The position numbers and the translations under genes were made by a program. The notes under the pieces were generated by a model. The model saw only the letters and a list, made by a program, of their open reading frames with translations. It was not told where the DNA came from and ran no database searches. From positions 1-44,782 of the forward strand of contig NZ_QLNP01000076.1 of NCBI RefSeq assembly GCF_003261175.1: a stretch of DNA of 44,782 bases, given 5' to 3'. Source of the DNA: Arthrobacter globiformis (GTDB taxonomy: Bacteria; Actinomycetota; Actinomycetes; Actinomycetales; Micrococcaceae). Every line of letters begins with the position of its first letter. Positions within the stretch are counted from its first letter, which is position 1. Shown here in pieces: positions 25,965 to 34,895 of the stretch.

Positions 25965-28900
25965 ATGAAAGTGTTCCACCCAATCAGTGCCATTGGAGGT
26001 GATCGGACGGCCTCCTTGGGGGCGCCGCGGCGCCCCAAGCACGCTAGAGGAGGCCGGCGGCGCCTGTTCGCCGCCCCTAACCGCGTCGTCGCGGCCGGCG
26101 TGGTCATGTCCCTAGTGGCGGCCATTGGCCAGTCGGCAACCATCTCGGCCCAGGCGGTGACCGCACCTGTGGGCGAGGGCTTCACCGTCACGACGTCGGA
26201 CCTCGCCTTCATCCTCAAGCAGATCAAGATCGCTGAAGCCCACGTTGCCAACACGACGTCGGTCACCGGCCCCTGTGGCGCCCTGATCGGTACGGGCCCC
26301 AACCAGATCCCCGACGCACTGACCTCGTACGGCCTCCGTACGGTCGACGGATCCTGCAACAACCTGCTGGCCGGGCGCGAAACTTACGGCGCCTCTGATC
26401 AGAAGTTTCCCCGCTACACCACGCCGGTCTTCAACGATGCAGACCCCGTGCCCGCCGGTTTCGGTCCTGCCGGCCCAACGTCTTACAAGCAGAAGAGCGG
26501 GAACGTTTTCGACAGCAAGCCGCGCGACATCAGTAACCTGATCGTTGACCAGACCTCCACCAACCCGGCAGCGGTCGCCGCAGCCGGGTTCCCGGTCCGC
26601 ACCCAAGGCAACGTCGGGGTCCACCCCTGCACCACCGACCCCGATCCGCTGCCAAATCCGCCCGTGGCGGGTGTTCCGGCCGGCTGCGTGCCGTCGCACG
26701 ACACTCTCTTCATTCCGAACGTCACCACCGACGTCGGGCTTTCGCCACCTTACAACTCGATGTTCACCCTGTTCGGGCAGTTCTTTGACCACGGCGTGGA
26801 CCAGACCGTCAAGAGCGGCGGCAACGTGTTCGTGCCGCTCCACGCTGATGACCCTCTGGTAGCCGGGCCTGACCACATCTCCGGCAACGCCGATGACCTG
26901 CCCGCCAGCCAGCGCTTCATGGTGCTGACCCGCGCACAGAACCAGCCCGGCCCCGACGGCGTCCTGGGCGACAACCCCGCGACGCCTACCGATGAAAGCG
27001 CGGACGACGTCCAGGAAGCCCTCAACACCGACTCCCCGTATGTGGACCAGTCCCAGACCTACACCTCACACCCATCCCACCAGGTGTTCGTACGGGAGTA
27101 CGTGAAAAACACTGAAGGCAAGCCCGTCTCCACGGGCAAGCTGCTCGGCGGAGCAGCCGGCACCAACGCCGCAAACGGGATGGCCACCTGGGAGACCGTC
27201 AAGACCCAGGCAGAGACCCTCCTCGGTCTCCATCTCACGGACAAGGACGTCCTTAACGTTCCGATGATCGCCACGGACCCCTACGGCAAGTTCATCCTCG
27301 GGCCCGACCGCGGACTGCCGCAGTACGTTACCTCGACCGGCATGGTCGAGGGCGACACAACGAATCCCGTGCCTGTGCCCGCGAACGTCAAGTACTTTGA
27401 TACCCCCTTCCTGACGGACATCGCGCACAACGCGGACCCGTCCCCGCAGGACACGGACCACAACCCGGGAACGCCGCCGGTTACACCCGTGCCTGACGAC
27501 GACAAGGTGGCCTCGGCCGACTTCGCCAGCCAGGCTCCGGGCACCTACGACGATGAAATGCTGGACGCGCACTTCATTGCCGGTGACGGCCGCGTCAACG
27601 AGAACATCGGCCTCACCACCATCCACCAGATTTTCCACTCGGAACACGACCGGCTCGTCGACGATTTCAAGAACACCCTGACCAACGACACCTCGGTCAC
27701 CGGCATCGCGGCACTGGCGGAATGGAAGCTGGCCTCGGGCACCACCGACGGCTGGAACGGTGAGCGACTCTTCCAGGCCGCCCGCTTCGTCACCGAGATG
27801 GAATACCAGCACCTGGTGTTCGAGGAGTTTGCCCGGAAGGTCCAGCCGGCGGTCCAGCCGTTCCACGTCTACCACACGGACGTCAACGGTGCGATCCACG
27901 CCGAGTTCGCGCACGCCGTATACCGGTTCGGCCACTCCATGCTGACCGAGACCATCGCCCGCACCAACCCGGACGGAACGGACAACTCGATCCCGCTGCT
28001 TAACGGCTTCCTGAATCCGCCGGCGTTCACCGACGACGGGCACGGTAACCAGCTGACCTCACAGCAGGCCGCGGGCGCCGTCGTCATGGGCATGAGCGAC
28101 CAGACGGGCAACGAGCTTGATGAGTTCGTCACGGACACCCTCCGCAACAACCTGCTCGGCCTGCCGCTCGACCTCGCAACCATCAACATGACCCGTGCCC
28201 GTGAAGCCGGCGTCCCTCCGCTGAACGAAGTGCGGCGCCAGCTCCACGACTCCACCGGTGACGGGCAGCTTGCCCCCTACACCAGCTGGGCTGATTTCGG
28301 GCAGAACATCAAGCACCCCGAGTCCCTGATCAACTTCGTGGCCGCCTACGGCACGTACCCGACCATTGCCAACGCCACCACCCTGGCGGACAAGCGCGCA
28401 GCGGCAAAAGCGATCGTCGATCCGGGCCCCGGTGCCACGCCTCCCACCGCGGAAATGATCGATTTCATGAACAGCTCCGGAGCCTGGGCGGGCCAGGAGA
28501 CCGGGCTGAACAAGGTTGACCTGTGGGTCGGCGGCCTGGCGGAGAAAACTAACCTCTTCGGTGGTCTCCTCGGCAGCACGTTCAACTACGTGTTCGAGAA
28601 CCAGCTGACTGACCTGCAGAACGGTGACCGGCTGTACTACCTGGCCCGCACGCCCGGCATGAACCTGCGAACCCAGCTCGAGGGAAACAGCTTCTCCGAG
28701 ATGATCATGCGCAACACCGACGGCGTGAACACGCTGAAGGCTGACGTGTTTGCGACGGCGGACTGCAAGTTCCAGCTGGGCAACCTCGCCGGCACGCCGG
28801 ACGGGTTCACTGCGTCAGGTCCATCCGTGGCCGACGACACGACGACCACCGACTGCAACGAGAATGCGCTGCTCCTGCGCAAGCCTGACGGCACCATCCA

Positions 28901-31802
28901 GTACCAGGAGAAGAACACGGTCGACCCGTCAGGCATCAACGGGCAGTCCGTCTACAACGGCACGGACAGCCCGGACAGGGTCACCGGCGGCAACGACAAC
29001 GACACGTTCTGGGGCAACGCCGGCAACGACGTCATGGAAGGCAACGGCGGCGACGACGTGGCACTCGGCGGTGACGGCAACGACAGGATCACCGACCTTT
29101 CCGGGGCCGACGTGCTCAAGGGCGGCCCGGGCAACGACTACGTCAATGCCGGCATCGGCGACGACATCACGATGGGCGGCGACGGCCAGGACTTCATGAA
29201 CGGCGGCGCCAACGACAACGAGACGTTTGCCGGGCCCGGCAACGACTTCGTCCGGGCCGGTGACGGCGCGGACGCGGTGTTCGGCGACGGCGGGGACGAC
29301 TGGATCCAGGGCGGCTCCGGCCAGGACCTGCTCCAGGGCGACCACGGTGCCCCGTTCTTCGACGACCCGGCGCAGACCAAGCCGGGCAACGACATCATGG
29401 TTGGCCAGGTAGGCGAGAACGACTACGACGCTGAAGGCGGCGACGACCTTATGGCCTCCAACGCAGCGATTGACCGGTTCGCCGGTGCGGCCGGGTTCGA
29501 CTGGGCCATCCACCAGTACGACACGGTGGGCGCCAACGATGACATGAAGATCAACCAGAACCTGGGCGGCCTGCCGCTGCAGATTGTGGTCAACCGCGAC
29601 CGCTGGCAGGAAACGGAAGCCAACTCCGGATCCGCGTTTGACGACGTGATCAAGGGTGACGACCGGGCGCCGAGCACCGTGGGCGGCGCCGGCTTCAGCG
29701 GCTGCGACGTCCTCGACCAGGCGGGCATCGACCGGATCGCCGGACTGGGCGCGGTCCTTCCGGCCCCGAGCACCCCGCTCGACCCAATCGCCGCGGCTTC
29801 CGCAATGGGCACCTGCCCCCTTGAAGGACCGGTGTGGGGCGACGGGAACATCCTGCTGGGCGGCCTCGGCAGCGACAGGCTGGAGGGCCGCGGCGCCGAC
29901 GACGTGATCGACGGTGACCGGTACGTCCAGGTGCGGATCAGCGTCCGCAGCAACCCGAGCGATCCTGCCAGTGAAATCGGCAGCACGGACCTCATGGAGC
30001 ACACCTACCGGCCGGACAGCACCCACACCCTGGAAGCCGACGTCGCCGCCGGCCTGATCGATCCAGGCAACCTGGTGGCAGTCCGGGAGGTCATCACTCC
30101 GACGGCCGCGCAGACCTCGGGCAACACCGACACTGCCGTTTTCTCCGGACCGGCGGCCAACTACACCGTGGCCACCACCGGCGGCGACGGTACCCTCGGC
30201 TCACCCGGTTCCACCACCACCGTGACGGATAACGTCGGCACCGATGGAACGGACACCCTTCGGAACATCGAAGCCCTCGCATTCTCCGACACGGTACTGC
30301 CGGGAGCTCCCGTCATCGGCACCGCCACCGCCGGAAATGCCCGGGCCACTGTTACCTGGACCGCGCCGACCGTCGGCATCGCCAGCAGCTTCAGCGTGAA
30401 GGTGCTTGATGTGACCACGAACCCTGCCGGCGTGCAGGTGGGCAACCTGCTCCCAGCGGCGGGAACCGACACCAGCCTCGTGGTGCCGGGCCTGACGAAC
30501 GGCAACAAGTACGTGTTCCAGGTTTCGGCAACGAACGCCCAGGGCACGGGCCCGTTCTCGGTGGCCTCCAACGTGGTGACCCCGGCGCCAACAGCCGAGC
30601 TGGCCGCTGCCGATGCTCCCACCGCGGTGACAGCAAGGGCGGGCGACGGAACGGCCACGCTGACCTGGACTGCCCCGGTCTCCGACGGCGGGTCGCCCAT
30701 TACGGGATTCCGCGTGCGGGCCTTCAACGGAGCCGCTGTGGCAGTTACGCAGCAGGTCACCGGCAACGTGACAACCGCCGTCGTTACCGGCCTGGCCAAC
30801 GGGACGGCGTACACGTTCGATGTTGCCGCCGTGAACGCGGCGGGCACCGGGGCGGCCTCGGCCGCCTCGGCACCGGTTACCCCGGCGCCTGCGGCGGTGG
30901 CACCGGCTGCGGCCGGCAGCGTCAGGGCTGTGGCCGGCAACGCGCTGGTCACACTGAGCTGGTCCGCGCCGGCATCTAACGGCGGGGCACAGATCACCGG
31001 CTATGAGGTCCGTACTTTCATCGGCACCGGAACCACCCCGGTACGGACGACCACCGTCGGCACCGGAACGGGTGCTGTGGTGGCCGGGCTGATCAACGCC
31101 ACGGGTTATACATTCGATGTCGCTGCGATCAACGCGGTAGGCACAGGGGCGCGGTCGGCACGCACGGCCATTACGACCCCGCGCTCCGAGTTCGTTGCCC
31201 CGACTATCACCTCGCGCAACCCGGCGCCGGGGGCCACGTCGGTCAGTCAGGCCACCAACCTGACAGTGACGTTCAGCGAGCCGGTCACAAATATGAGCAC
31301 ACGGACGGTGGTGCTGCGGCTCGGAACCGCTGTCGTCCCCGCCGCGGTGACGTACAACAACGCGACCAGGATCGTCACGGTCAACCCGAGCGCGAACCTC
31401 CTGGCGGACCGCACCTACAGCCTGGCATTCTCGTCGATCCGCGACACGGCGGGGAACACGATGGCACCAGCGTCATGGCAGTTCACCGCAGGACCGGCAC
31501 CCACGCTGGTTGCGGTCAGCCCGGCCAGCGGTGCACGGGGCGTAGCCCGGACGGCCAATGTGGCCGCCAGGTTCAGCGAACCCATCACCGGCGTCAGCAC
31601 AAGAACTGTGGTGCTGCGGCTCGGAACGACGGTCATTTCGGCGGCGGTAAGCTACAACAGCACCACCCGGACAGTGACCCTCAACCCGTCGCAAACGCTG
31701 GCGGCGAACCGTACGTACACAGTGTTGGTCTCGTCCATCCGTGACATGGCGGGCAACCCGTTCGTCTCGCGGAGTTGGACCTTCACCACTGGAACGCGGT
31801 GA
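25965..31802 (+). CDS. Giant secreted animal-type heme peroxidase with RTX, FnIII and Big_5-like domains
   Basis: A 1945-residue modular extracellular protein. Order: a long basic N-region then a hydrophobic signal segment (VVAAGVVMSLVAAIG, about residues 42-56) ending near AQA; an animal-heme-peroxidase (peroxidase-cyclooxygenase superfamily) domain about residues 75-960, with distal FGQFFDH (D275, H276) and proximal EFAHAVYRFGHS (H657); Ca-binding RTX nonapeptides (GGNDNDTF, GGDGNDR, GGPGNDY type) about 1005-1130 and a short second patch about 1290-1320; three fibronectin type III domains (about 1449-1740); two tandem Big_5/SbsA-like Ig domains (about 1745-1945). No LPXTG or C-terminal helix, so secreted or loosely wall-bound. 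ATG 25965 follows AGGCAGG. Substrate unknown. Followed by a 20-bp terminator. Confidence 0.9.
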   Translation: MKVFHPISAIGGDRTASLGAPRRPKHARGGRRRLFAAPNRVVAAGVVMSLVAAIGQSATISAQAVTAPVGEGFTVTTSDLAFILKQIKIAEAHVANTTSVTGPCGALIGTGPNQIPDALTSYGLRTVDGSCNNLLAGRETYGASDQKFPRYTTPVFNDADPVPAGFGPAGPTSYKQKSGNVFDSKPRDISNLIVDQTSTNPAAVAAAGFPVRTQGNVGVHPCTTDPDPLPNPPVAGVPAGCVPSHDTLFIPNVTTDVGLSPPYNSMFTLFGQFFDHGVDQTVKSGGNVFVPLHADDPLVAGPDHISGNADDLPASQRFMVLTRAQNQPGPDGVLGDNPATPTDESADDVQEALNTDSPYVDQSQTYTSHPSHQVFVREYVKNTEGKPVSTGKLLGGAAGTNAANGMATWETVKTQAETLLGLHLTDKDVLNVPMIATDPYGKFILGPDRGLPQYVTSTGMVEGDTTNPVPVPANVKYFDTPFLTDIAHNADPSPQDTDHNPGTPPVTPVPDDDKVASADFASQAPGTYDDEMLDAHFIAGDGRVNENIGLTTIHQIFHSEHDRLVDDFKNTLTNDTSVTGIAALAEWKLASGTTDGWNGERLFQAARFVTEMEYQHLVFEEFARKVQPAVQPFHVYHTDVNGAIHAEFAHAVYRFGHSMLTETIARTNPDGTDNSIPLLNGFLNPPAFTDDGHGNQLTSQQAAGAVVMGMSDQTGNELDEFVTDTLRNNLLGLPLDLATINMTRAREAGVPPLNEVRRQLHDSTGDGQLAPYTSWADFGQNIKHPESLINFVAAYGTYPTIANATTLADKRAAAKAIVDPGPGATPPTAEMIDFMNSSGAWAGQETGLNKVDLWVGGLAEKTNLFGGLLGSTFNYVFENQLTDLQNGDRLYYLARTPGMNLRTQLEGNSFSEMIMRNTDGVNTLKADVFATADCKFQLGNLAGTPDGFTASGPSVADDTTTTDCNENALLLRKPDGTIQYQEKNTVDPSGINGQSVYNGTDSPDRVTGGNDNDTFWGNAGNDVMEGNGGDDVALGGDGNDRITDLSGADVLKGGPGNDYVNAGIGDDITMGGDGQDFMNGGANDNETFAGPGNDFVRAGDGADAVFGDGGDDWIQGGSGQDLLQGDHGAPFFDDPAQTKPGNDIMVGQVGENDYDAEGGDDLMASNAAIDRFAGAAGFDWAIHQYDTVGANDDMKINQNLGGLPLQIVVNRDRWQETEANSGSAFDDVIKGDDRAPSTVGGAGFSGCDVLDQAGIDRIAGLGAVLPAPSTPLDPIAAASAMGTCPLEGPVWGDGNILLGGLGSDRLEGRGADDVIDGDRYVQVRISVRSNPSDPASEIGSTDLMEHTYRPDSTHTLEADVAAGLIDPGNLVAVREVITPTAAQTSGNTDTAVFSGPAANYTVATTGGDGTLGSPGSTTTVTDNVGTDGTDTLRNIEALAFSDTVLPGAPVIGTATAGNARATVTWTAPTVGIASSFSVKVLDVTTNPAGVQVGNLLPAAGTDTSLVVPGLTNGNKYVFQVSATNAQGTGPFSVASNVVTPAPTAELAAADAPTAVTARAGDGTATLTWTAPVSDGGSPITGFRVRAFNGAAVAVTQQVTGNVTTAVVTGLANGTAYTFDVAAVNAAGTGAASAASAPVTPAPAAVAPAAAGSVRAVAGNALVTLSWSAPASNGGAQITGYEVRTFIGTGTTPVRTTTVGTGTGAVVAGLINATGYTFDVAAINAVGTGARSARTAITTPRSEFVAPTITSRNPAPGATSVSQATNLTVTFSEPVTNMSTRTVVLRLGTAVVPAAVTYNNATRIVTVNPSANLLADRTYSLAFSSIRDTAGNTMAPASWQFTAGPAPTLVAVSPASGARGVARTANVAARFSEPITGVSTRTVVLRLGTTVISAAVSYNSTTRTVTLNPSQTLAANRTYTVLVSSIRDMAGNPFVSRSWTFTTGTR

Positions 31803-31831
31803 TCGCAAAGAGCCACTGATCCGCAATAACA

Positions 31832-31874
31832 AAGGATGCGGGGACCGCCTGTTGCAGGCGGTCCCCGCATCCTT
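31832..31874. terminator. Hairpin terminator after the peroxidase gene
   Basis: A perfect 20-bp stem, 31832-31851 with 31855-31874, loop TTG, followed by GTGCCGTG with no U-run. It begins 30 nt after the peroxidase stop and precedes the lipoprotein promoter. Confidence 0.8.
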
Positions 31875-31902
31875 GTGCCGTGCTTGCGGCACCCTCCGGT
31901 GC

Positions 31903-31908
31903 CATAAT
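31903..31908 (+). promoter_or_regulatory. -10 box of lipoprotein gene, probably leaderless
   Basis: CATAAT, one mismatch from TATAAT, 6 nt before GTG 31915. Confidence 0.5.
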
Positions 31909-31914
31909 GGCGGT

Positions 31915-32391
31915 GTGGATTCCCCGGGGTGTCGGCGAATCGCCGCCGTTGCCGCGGCCGGCGCAATGGTGGCGATTGCCGCTGCGGGCTGCGCTCCCTC
32001 CCCGGCCGGGGAACCGCCCTGCTTTCCGCCGCCATATTCGGTGAAGCCTTCAGAAGCCAGGCCGGGGGAGCCGGTGACCGTCGCGGCACCGGACGCCGAT
32101 TGCAACCCCCGCTATGGTGCCAACGCCCGGATTCAGATCAGCGTTGCCGATTCCTCCGGGGCGAAAGTCGTCAACACCACCTCCGCAATGAACGACGGCG
32201 GCGGCTTCTCTTACACTTTCGTCGTCCCCGCCCGCACTGTTTCGGGACAGGCGACGGTCACGGCAGTGCCGTACAACCTTGACTGGTGCGACGACACCGG
32301 AAGAAACAACCGGGTGGCGGGCGCCGCCGTCGTTCAGCTGCAGCGGGCATCGTGTGTATTGCCGACAAAACCCCTGACCATCGGCCGGTAG
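31915..32391 (+). CDS. Putative lipoprotein of unknown function
   Basis: GTG 31915 gives 158 residues with a lipoprotein-type signal peptide: RR in the n-region, hydrophobic IAAVAAAGAMVAIAAAG and a lipobox-like AAGC (C26), then a Pro-rich linker and a mature domain with four further cysteines. The segment SVKPSEARPGEPVTVAAPDA followed by a VVNTTSAMNDGGGFSYTF region resembles a small Ig-like or beta-sandwich fold. Surface-anchored by a lipid if the lipobox works (Ala instead of Leu at -3 is less usual). Located just after the peroxidase terminator, it has its own promoter. Confidence 0.7.
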   Translation: MDSPGCRRIAAVAAAGAMVAIAAAGCAPSPAGEPPCFPPPYSVKPSEARPGEPVTVAAPDADCNPRYGANARIQISVADSSGAKVVNTTSAMNDGGGFSYTFVVPARTVSGQATVTAVPYNLDWCDDTGRNNRVAGAAVVQLQRASCVLPTKPLTIGR

Positions 32392-32410
32392 CGTTCCGCC
32401 ACCGGTGAAT

Positions 32411-32650
32411 TCACGCGCGTTTGCCGGCCGATACCTGGGAGGCTTTGCTCTTCGCCCTGATGAAGGACTGTTCCGCCTCTGAAAGCTGGAGTTCGCCGTG
32501 CTGATCCTGGGCGACATGGCCGCCGGAGACCTGGCAAACCACGTTTGCCACGGTCCGCGGAAGTACAACGCAACCGGGGTTATCAACGAGCCACTTCCTT
32601 GTGGGCTCATCAAGCTCATTCCACCACTGAACAATTGGCCTTTGGCCCAT
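32411..32650 (-). CDS. Small conserved-looking protein of unknown function
   Basis: A 79-residue protein (MGQRPIVQWWNELDEPTRKW...) supported by a GAGGAG ribosome site 7 nt before ATG 32650 and a TAGGGT -10 at 32671-32676. It has a Trp-rich N-terminus, one central hydrophobic stretch GCVVLPRTVANVVCQVSGG and a charged C-terminal tail. No family recognised. It converges on the lipoprotein gene with a 19-nt gap. Confidence 0.6.
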   Translation of the reverse strand: MGQRPIVQWWNELDEPTRKWLVDNPGCVVLPRTVANVVCQVSGGHVAQDQHGELQLSEAEQSFIRAKSKASQVSAGKRA

Positions 32651-33083
32651 GAGGTGCTCCTCGGATTGAGACCCTACATTAGTTGATGGCGGCAGCCGGG
32701 TTAAGGCCTCACGGCGCCGCTAAACGTGCAGAAATCACCAAGCGCGCACAGCCTAGGTACTCATGCCCACCGGCCCCCAATCACGGCGCTGGCCCGTCAA
32801 CACTGCGCTGTCCGGTTCCGGCCACGGCGCTGGGTGGGGTGTCGACAGGAATTTACGAATTTCTCAATTGGTAATCAGTAACGAGTGTGGTCCGGATGCC
32901 GGGAGGGGTCAAGAGGCGCCCGTAACGTCGCGCAACCCGGCGGCTGATGCCCTTCTGCGCTCAAACACTATGCGCACTATGCGGGGGTGTGGCGGTGGAG
33001 TCCTTTTTACACATGACGGCGCTACGGTCCTGGCTGCCGGCGCGGACGGCGGTTGTGGCGCCCAGCGCTGTCATACTTTCGCT
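32651..33083. other. Intergenic region with divergent promoters
   Basis: About 430 bases. It holds the TAGGGT promoter of the leftward small gene and CATACT (33072-33077) before the rightward gene at 33084. The open frame from 32763 that continues into the latter gene lacks a ribosome site and coding character before 33084. Nothing else recognised. Confidence 0.45.
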
Positions 33084-33641
33084 ATGAAGGTGACGGGGTG
33101 GCTTTCGCCGGACGAATTCTGGGATGAGTACGGGCGCATGGAGGAACTCGTCCGGGGGTCCTTCGGCGAGTTGCCCTGTTACGGACTCGGCGAGTGGTCC
33201 GGGCCAATTGCAATAGGCGAGTGGGATCTTGGCAGCCGCCCGCCCACCGCAGTGGGCGTTGTGTTTGGTTCAGGCCAAGCCGGCCCCAGGGTCCAGGTCA
33301 CCACCACAAGTCAGGATCCGCGGCTGACCATTGCCCACCGCCGGCTGATGGCCGACGGCCCTCCAGTCAGCGGAGAGGACTTGTCACGCCGATTACAGGT
33401 GCTTACTGCGGAGCGGGGCGAGGAAGTGTCGATACCGGTCGACGGTGCGGAGGAGTTATTCGCCATATGGCGGGACGCTGACCGTTGGTGGGCAGCCGGT
33501 CAGCATGATGGCAACGGCCTGGTGCTGGAAGGGACGAGGGGACTGGACGTAAGGGCACTGTCCCTGCGTACTGTTTCCGACATAGAGCCCTATTTGCAAG
33601 GCCGCCGTTCGCAGCTCCGCGCGGTCCGCGGTGAGTTTTAG
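33084..33641 (+). CDS. Hypothetical protein
   Basis: I place the start at ATG 33084 (MKVTGWLSPDEFWDEYGRME), giving 185 residues, because CATACT lies 6 nt upstream and the earlier part of the open frame looks non-coding. The protein is soluble, acidic and Trp/Gly-rich, with GLGEWSGPIAIGEWD near residue 36 and a C-terminal LRTVSDIEPYLQGRRSQL. No family recognised. Located 72 nt before dinB2-like polymerase gene in the same direction; a functional link is unproven. Confidence 0.65.
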   Translation: MKVTGWLSPDEFWDEYGRMEELVRGSFGELPCYGLGEWSGPIAIGEWDLGSRPPTAVGVVFGSGQAGPRVQVTTTSQDPRLTIAHRRLMADGPPVSGEDLSRRLQVLTAERGEEVSIPVDGAEELFAIWRDADRWWAAGQHDGNGLVLEGTRGLDVRALSLRTVSDIEPYLQGRRSQLRAVRGEF

Positions 33642-33713
33642 CTTCGCAGTTCCTTGGGCGATGCGGCCTGCAGCGATGGTGCTTGCTCGGGATGTTTAGT
33701 GCACACTGGTGGC

Positions 33714-34787
33714 GTGAGCGGAATCCGGTGGGTGCTGCACGTCGATCTCGACCAGTTCATCGCGGCGGTCGAAGTGCTCCGGCGGCCGGATCTCGTGGGC
33801 AAGCCAATCATTATCGGGGGCCGGGGCGACCCAACGGAACGGGCTGTAGTGTCGACTGCTTCCTATGAAGCCAGGGCGTTCGGCGTGGGGTCCGGAATGC
33901 CCTTGCGCATCGCGGCCCGGAAAGTGCCGGACGCTGTGATTCTCCCCGTCGATCAGGAGGCTTACCTCGCGGCGTCTGACACGGTGATGGCTACCCTGCG
34001 CTCGCAGCCCGGCGCCACCGTGCAGGTGCTGGGTTGGGACGAAGCTTTTGTAGGCACTGAGACGGAGAACCCGGAAGCCTACGCCCGGCAGGTGCAGGCG
34101 GCTGTCCTGGAGCGAACTCGGCTCCATTGCAGCGTGGGTATCGGCGACACCCTTGTTCGAGCCAAGGTCGCCACGGGATTCGGCAAGCCGGCCGGCGTCT
34201 TTCGCCTCACTTCCGGGAACTGGCTCGACGTCATGGGCAATCGCCCCACCAAGGACCTGTGGGGCGTCGGAACGAAAGTGTCCGGCCGACTGACCAAACT
34301 CGGTATCAACACAGTCGCCCAGCTCGCCGCGACCGACCCTCAAGACCTGGTCCCGGAATTCGGGCCAAAGATGGGCCCCTGGTACGCGGAGCTCGGACGC
34401 GGAGACGGCGTCAGCGTTGTGGACGACACCCCGTGGGTTGCCCGCGGGCATAGCCGGGAGACCACCTTCCAGCGAGACCTGACCGAGCCTGCCCAGGTGG
34501 ACGACGCCGTGCGGGAGCTGACAGCGCGCGTTCTTGAGGACGTTGTGGCCGAAGGACGGCCCGTTATAGGGCTGACCCTCAAGGTCCGGTACGCGCCGTT
34601 CTTCACCACGACCCACGCGAAGAAGATCCCCGAGACATTCGACCGGAGCGAAATCCTCGCGAGGGTCTTGGACCTCGTAGCCACAATCGAAGCGGGCCGT
34701 CCCATCCGGCTCCTGGGCCTGCGGGCCGAAATGGCCATGCCCGCCGATGCCCGAAAGGGACATACGCCAACACGCGGCGGTTGGTGA
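33714..34787 (+). CDS. Y-family DNA polymerase IV, DinB2-like
   Basis: Translesion polymerase of 357 residues; GTG 33714 (MSGIRWVLHVDLDQF). Catalytic carboxylates are D11, D109 and E110 (HVDLDQF; GWDEAF), with the little-finger region lacking an evident beta-clamp motif at its C-terminus. The steric-gate position, normally Phe/Tyr after the DxDxF motif, is I16, as in mycobacterial DinB2 where it is Leu, a form known to accept ribonucleotides. CSVGIGDTLVRAKVATGFGK confirms family. The next gene, 108 nt later in the same direction, is a photoproduct-lyase-like radical SAM protein. Confidence 0.9.
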   Translation: MSGIRWVLHVDLDQFIAAVEVLRRPDLVGKPIIIGGRGDPTERAVVSTASYEARAFGVGSGMPLRIAARKVPDAVILPVDQEAYLAASDTVMATLRSQPGATVQVLGWDEAFVGTETENPEAYARQVQAAVLERTRLHCSVGIGDTLVRAKVATGFGKPAGVFRLTSGNWLDVMGNRPTKDLWGVGTKVSGRLTKLGINTVAQLAATDPQDLVPEFGPKMGPWYAELGRGDGVSVVDDTPWVARGHSRETTFQRDLTEPAQVDDAVRELTARVLEDVVAEGRPVIGLTLKVRYAPFFTTTHAKKIPETFDRSEILARVLDLVATIEAGRPIRLLGLRAEMAMPADARKGHTPTRGGW

Positions 34788-34895
34788 CGCCGTCGTCCCC
34801 TTCCTTGCCGGCGCGGATGAATTGCTTCGCGGACGTAACAGATGCCGTGGGCTTAACGGCCAACGGCATCTTCGGCGTCTTGGGAGAATGGGAGT

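Noticed and set aside
28980-29360. DNA minisatellite within the peroxidase gene
   Set aside because: The periodic GGCGACGACGT-like pattern is explained by the coding of Ca-binding RTX nonapeptides in one intact frame.
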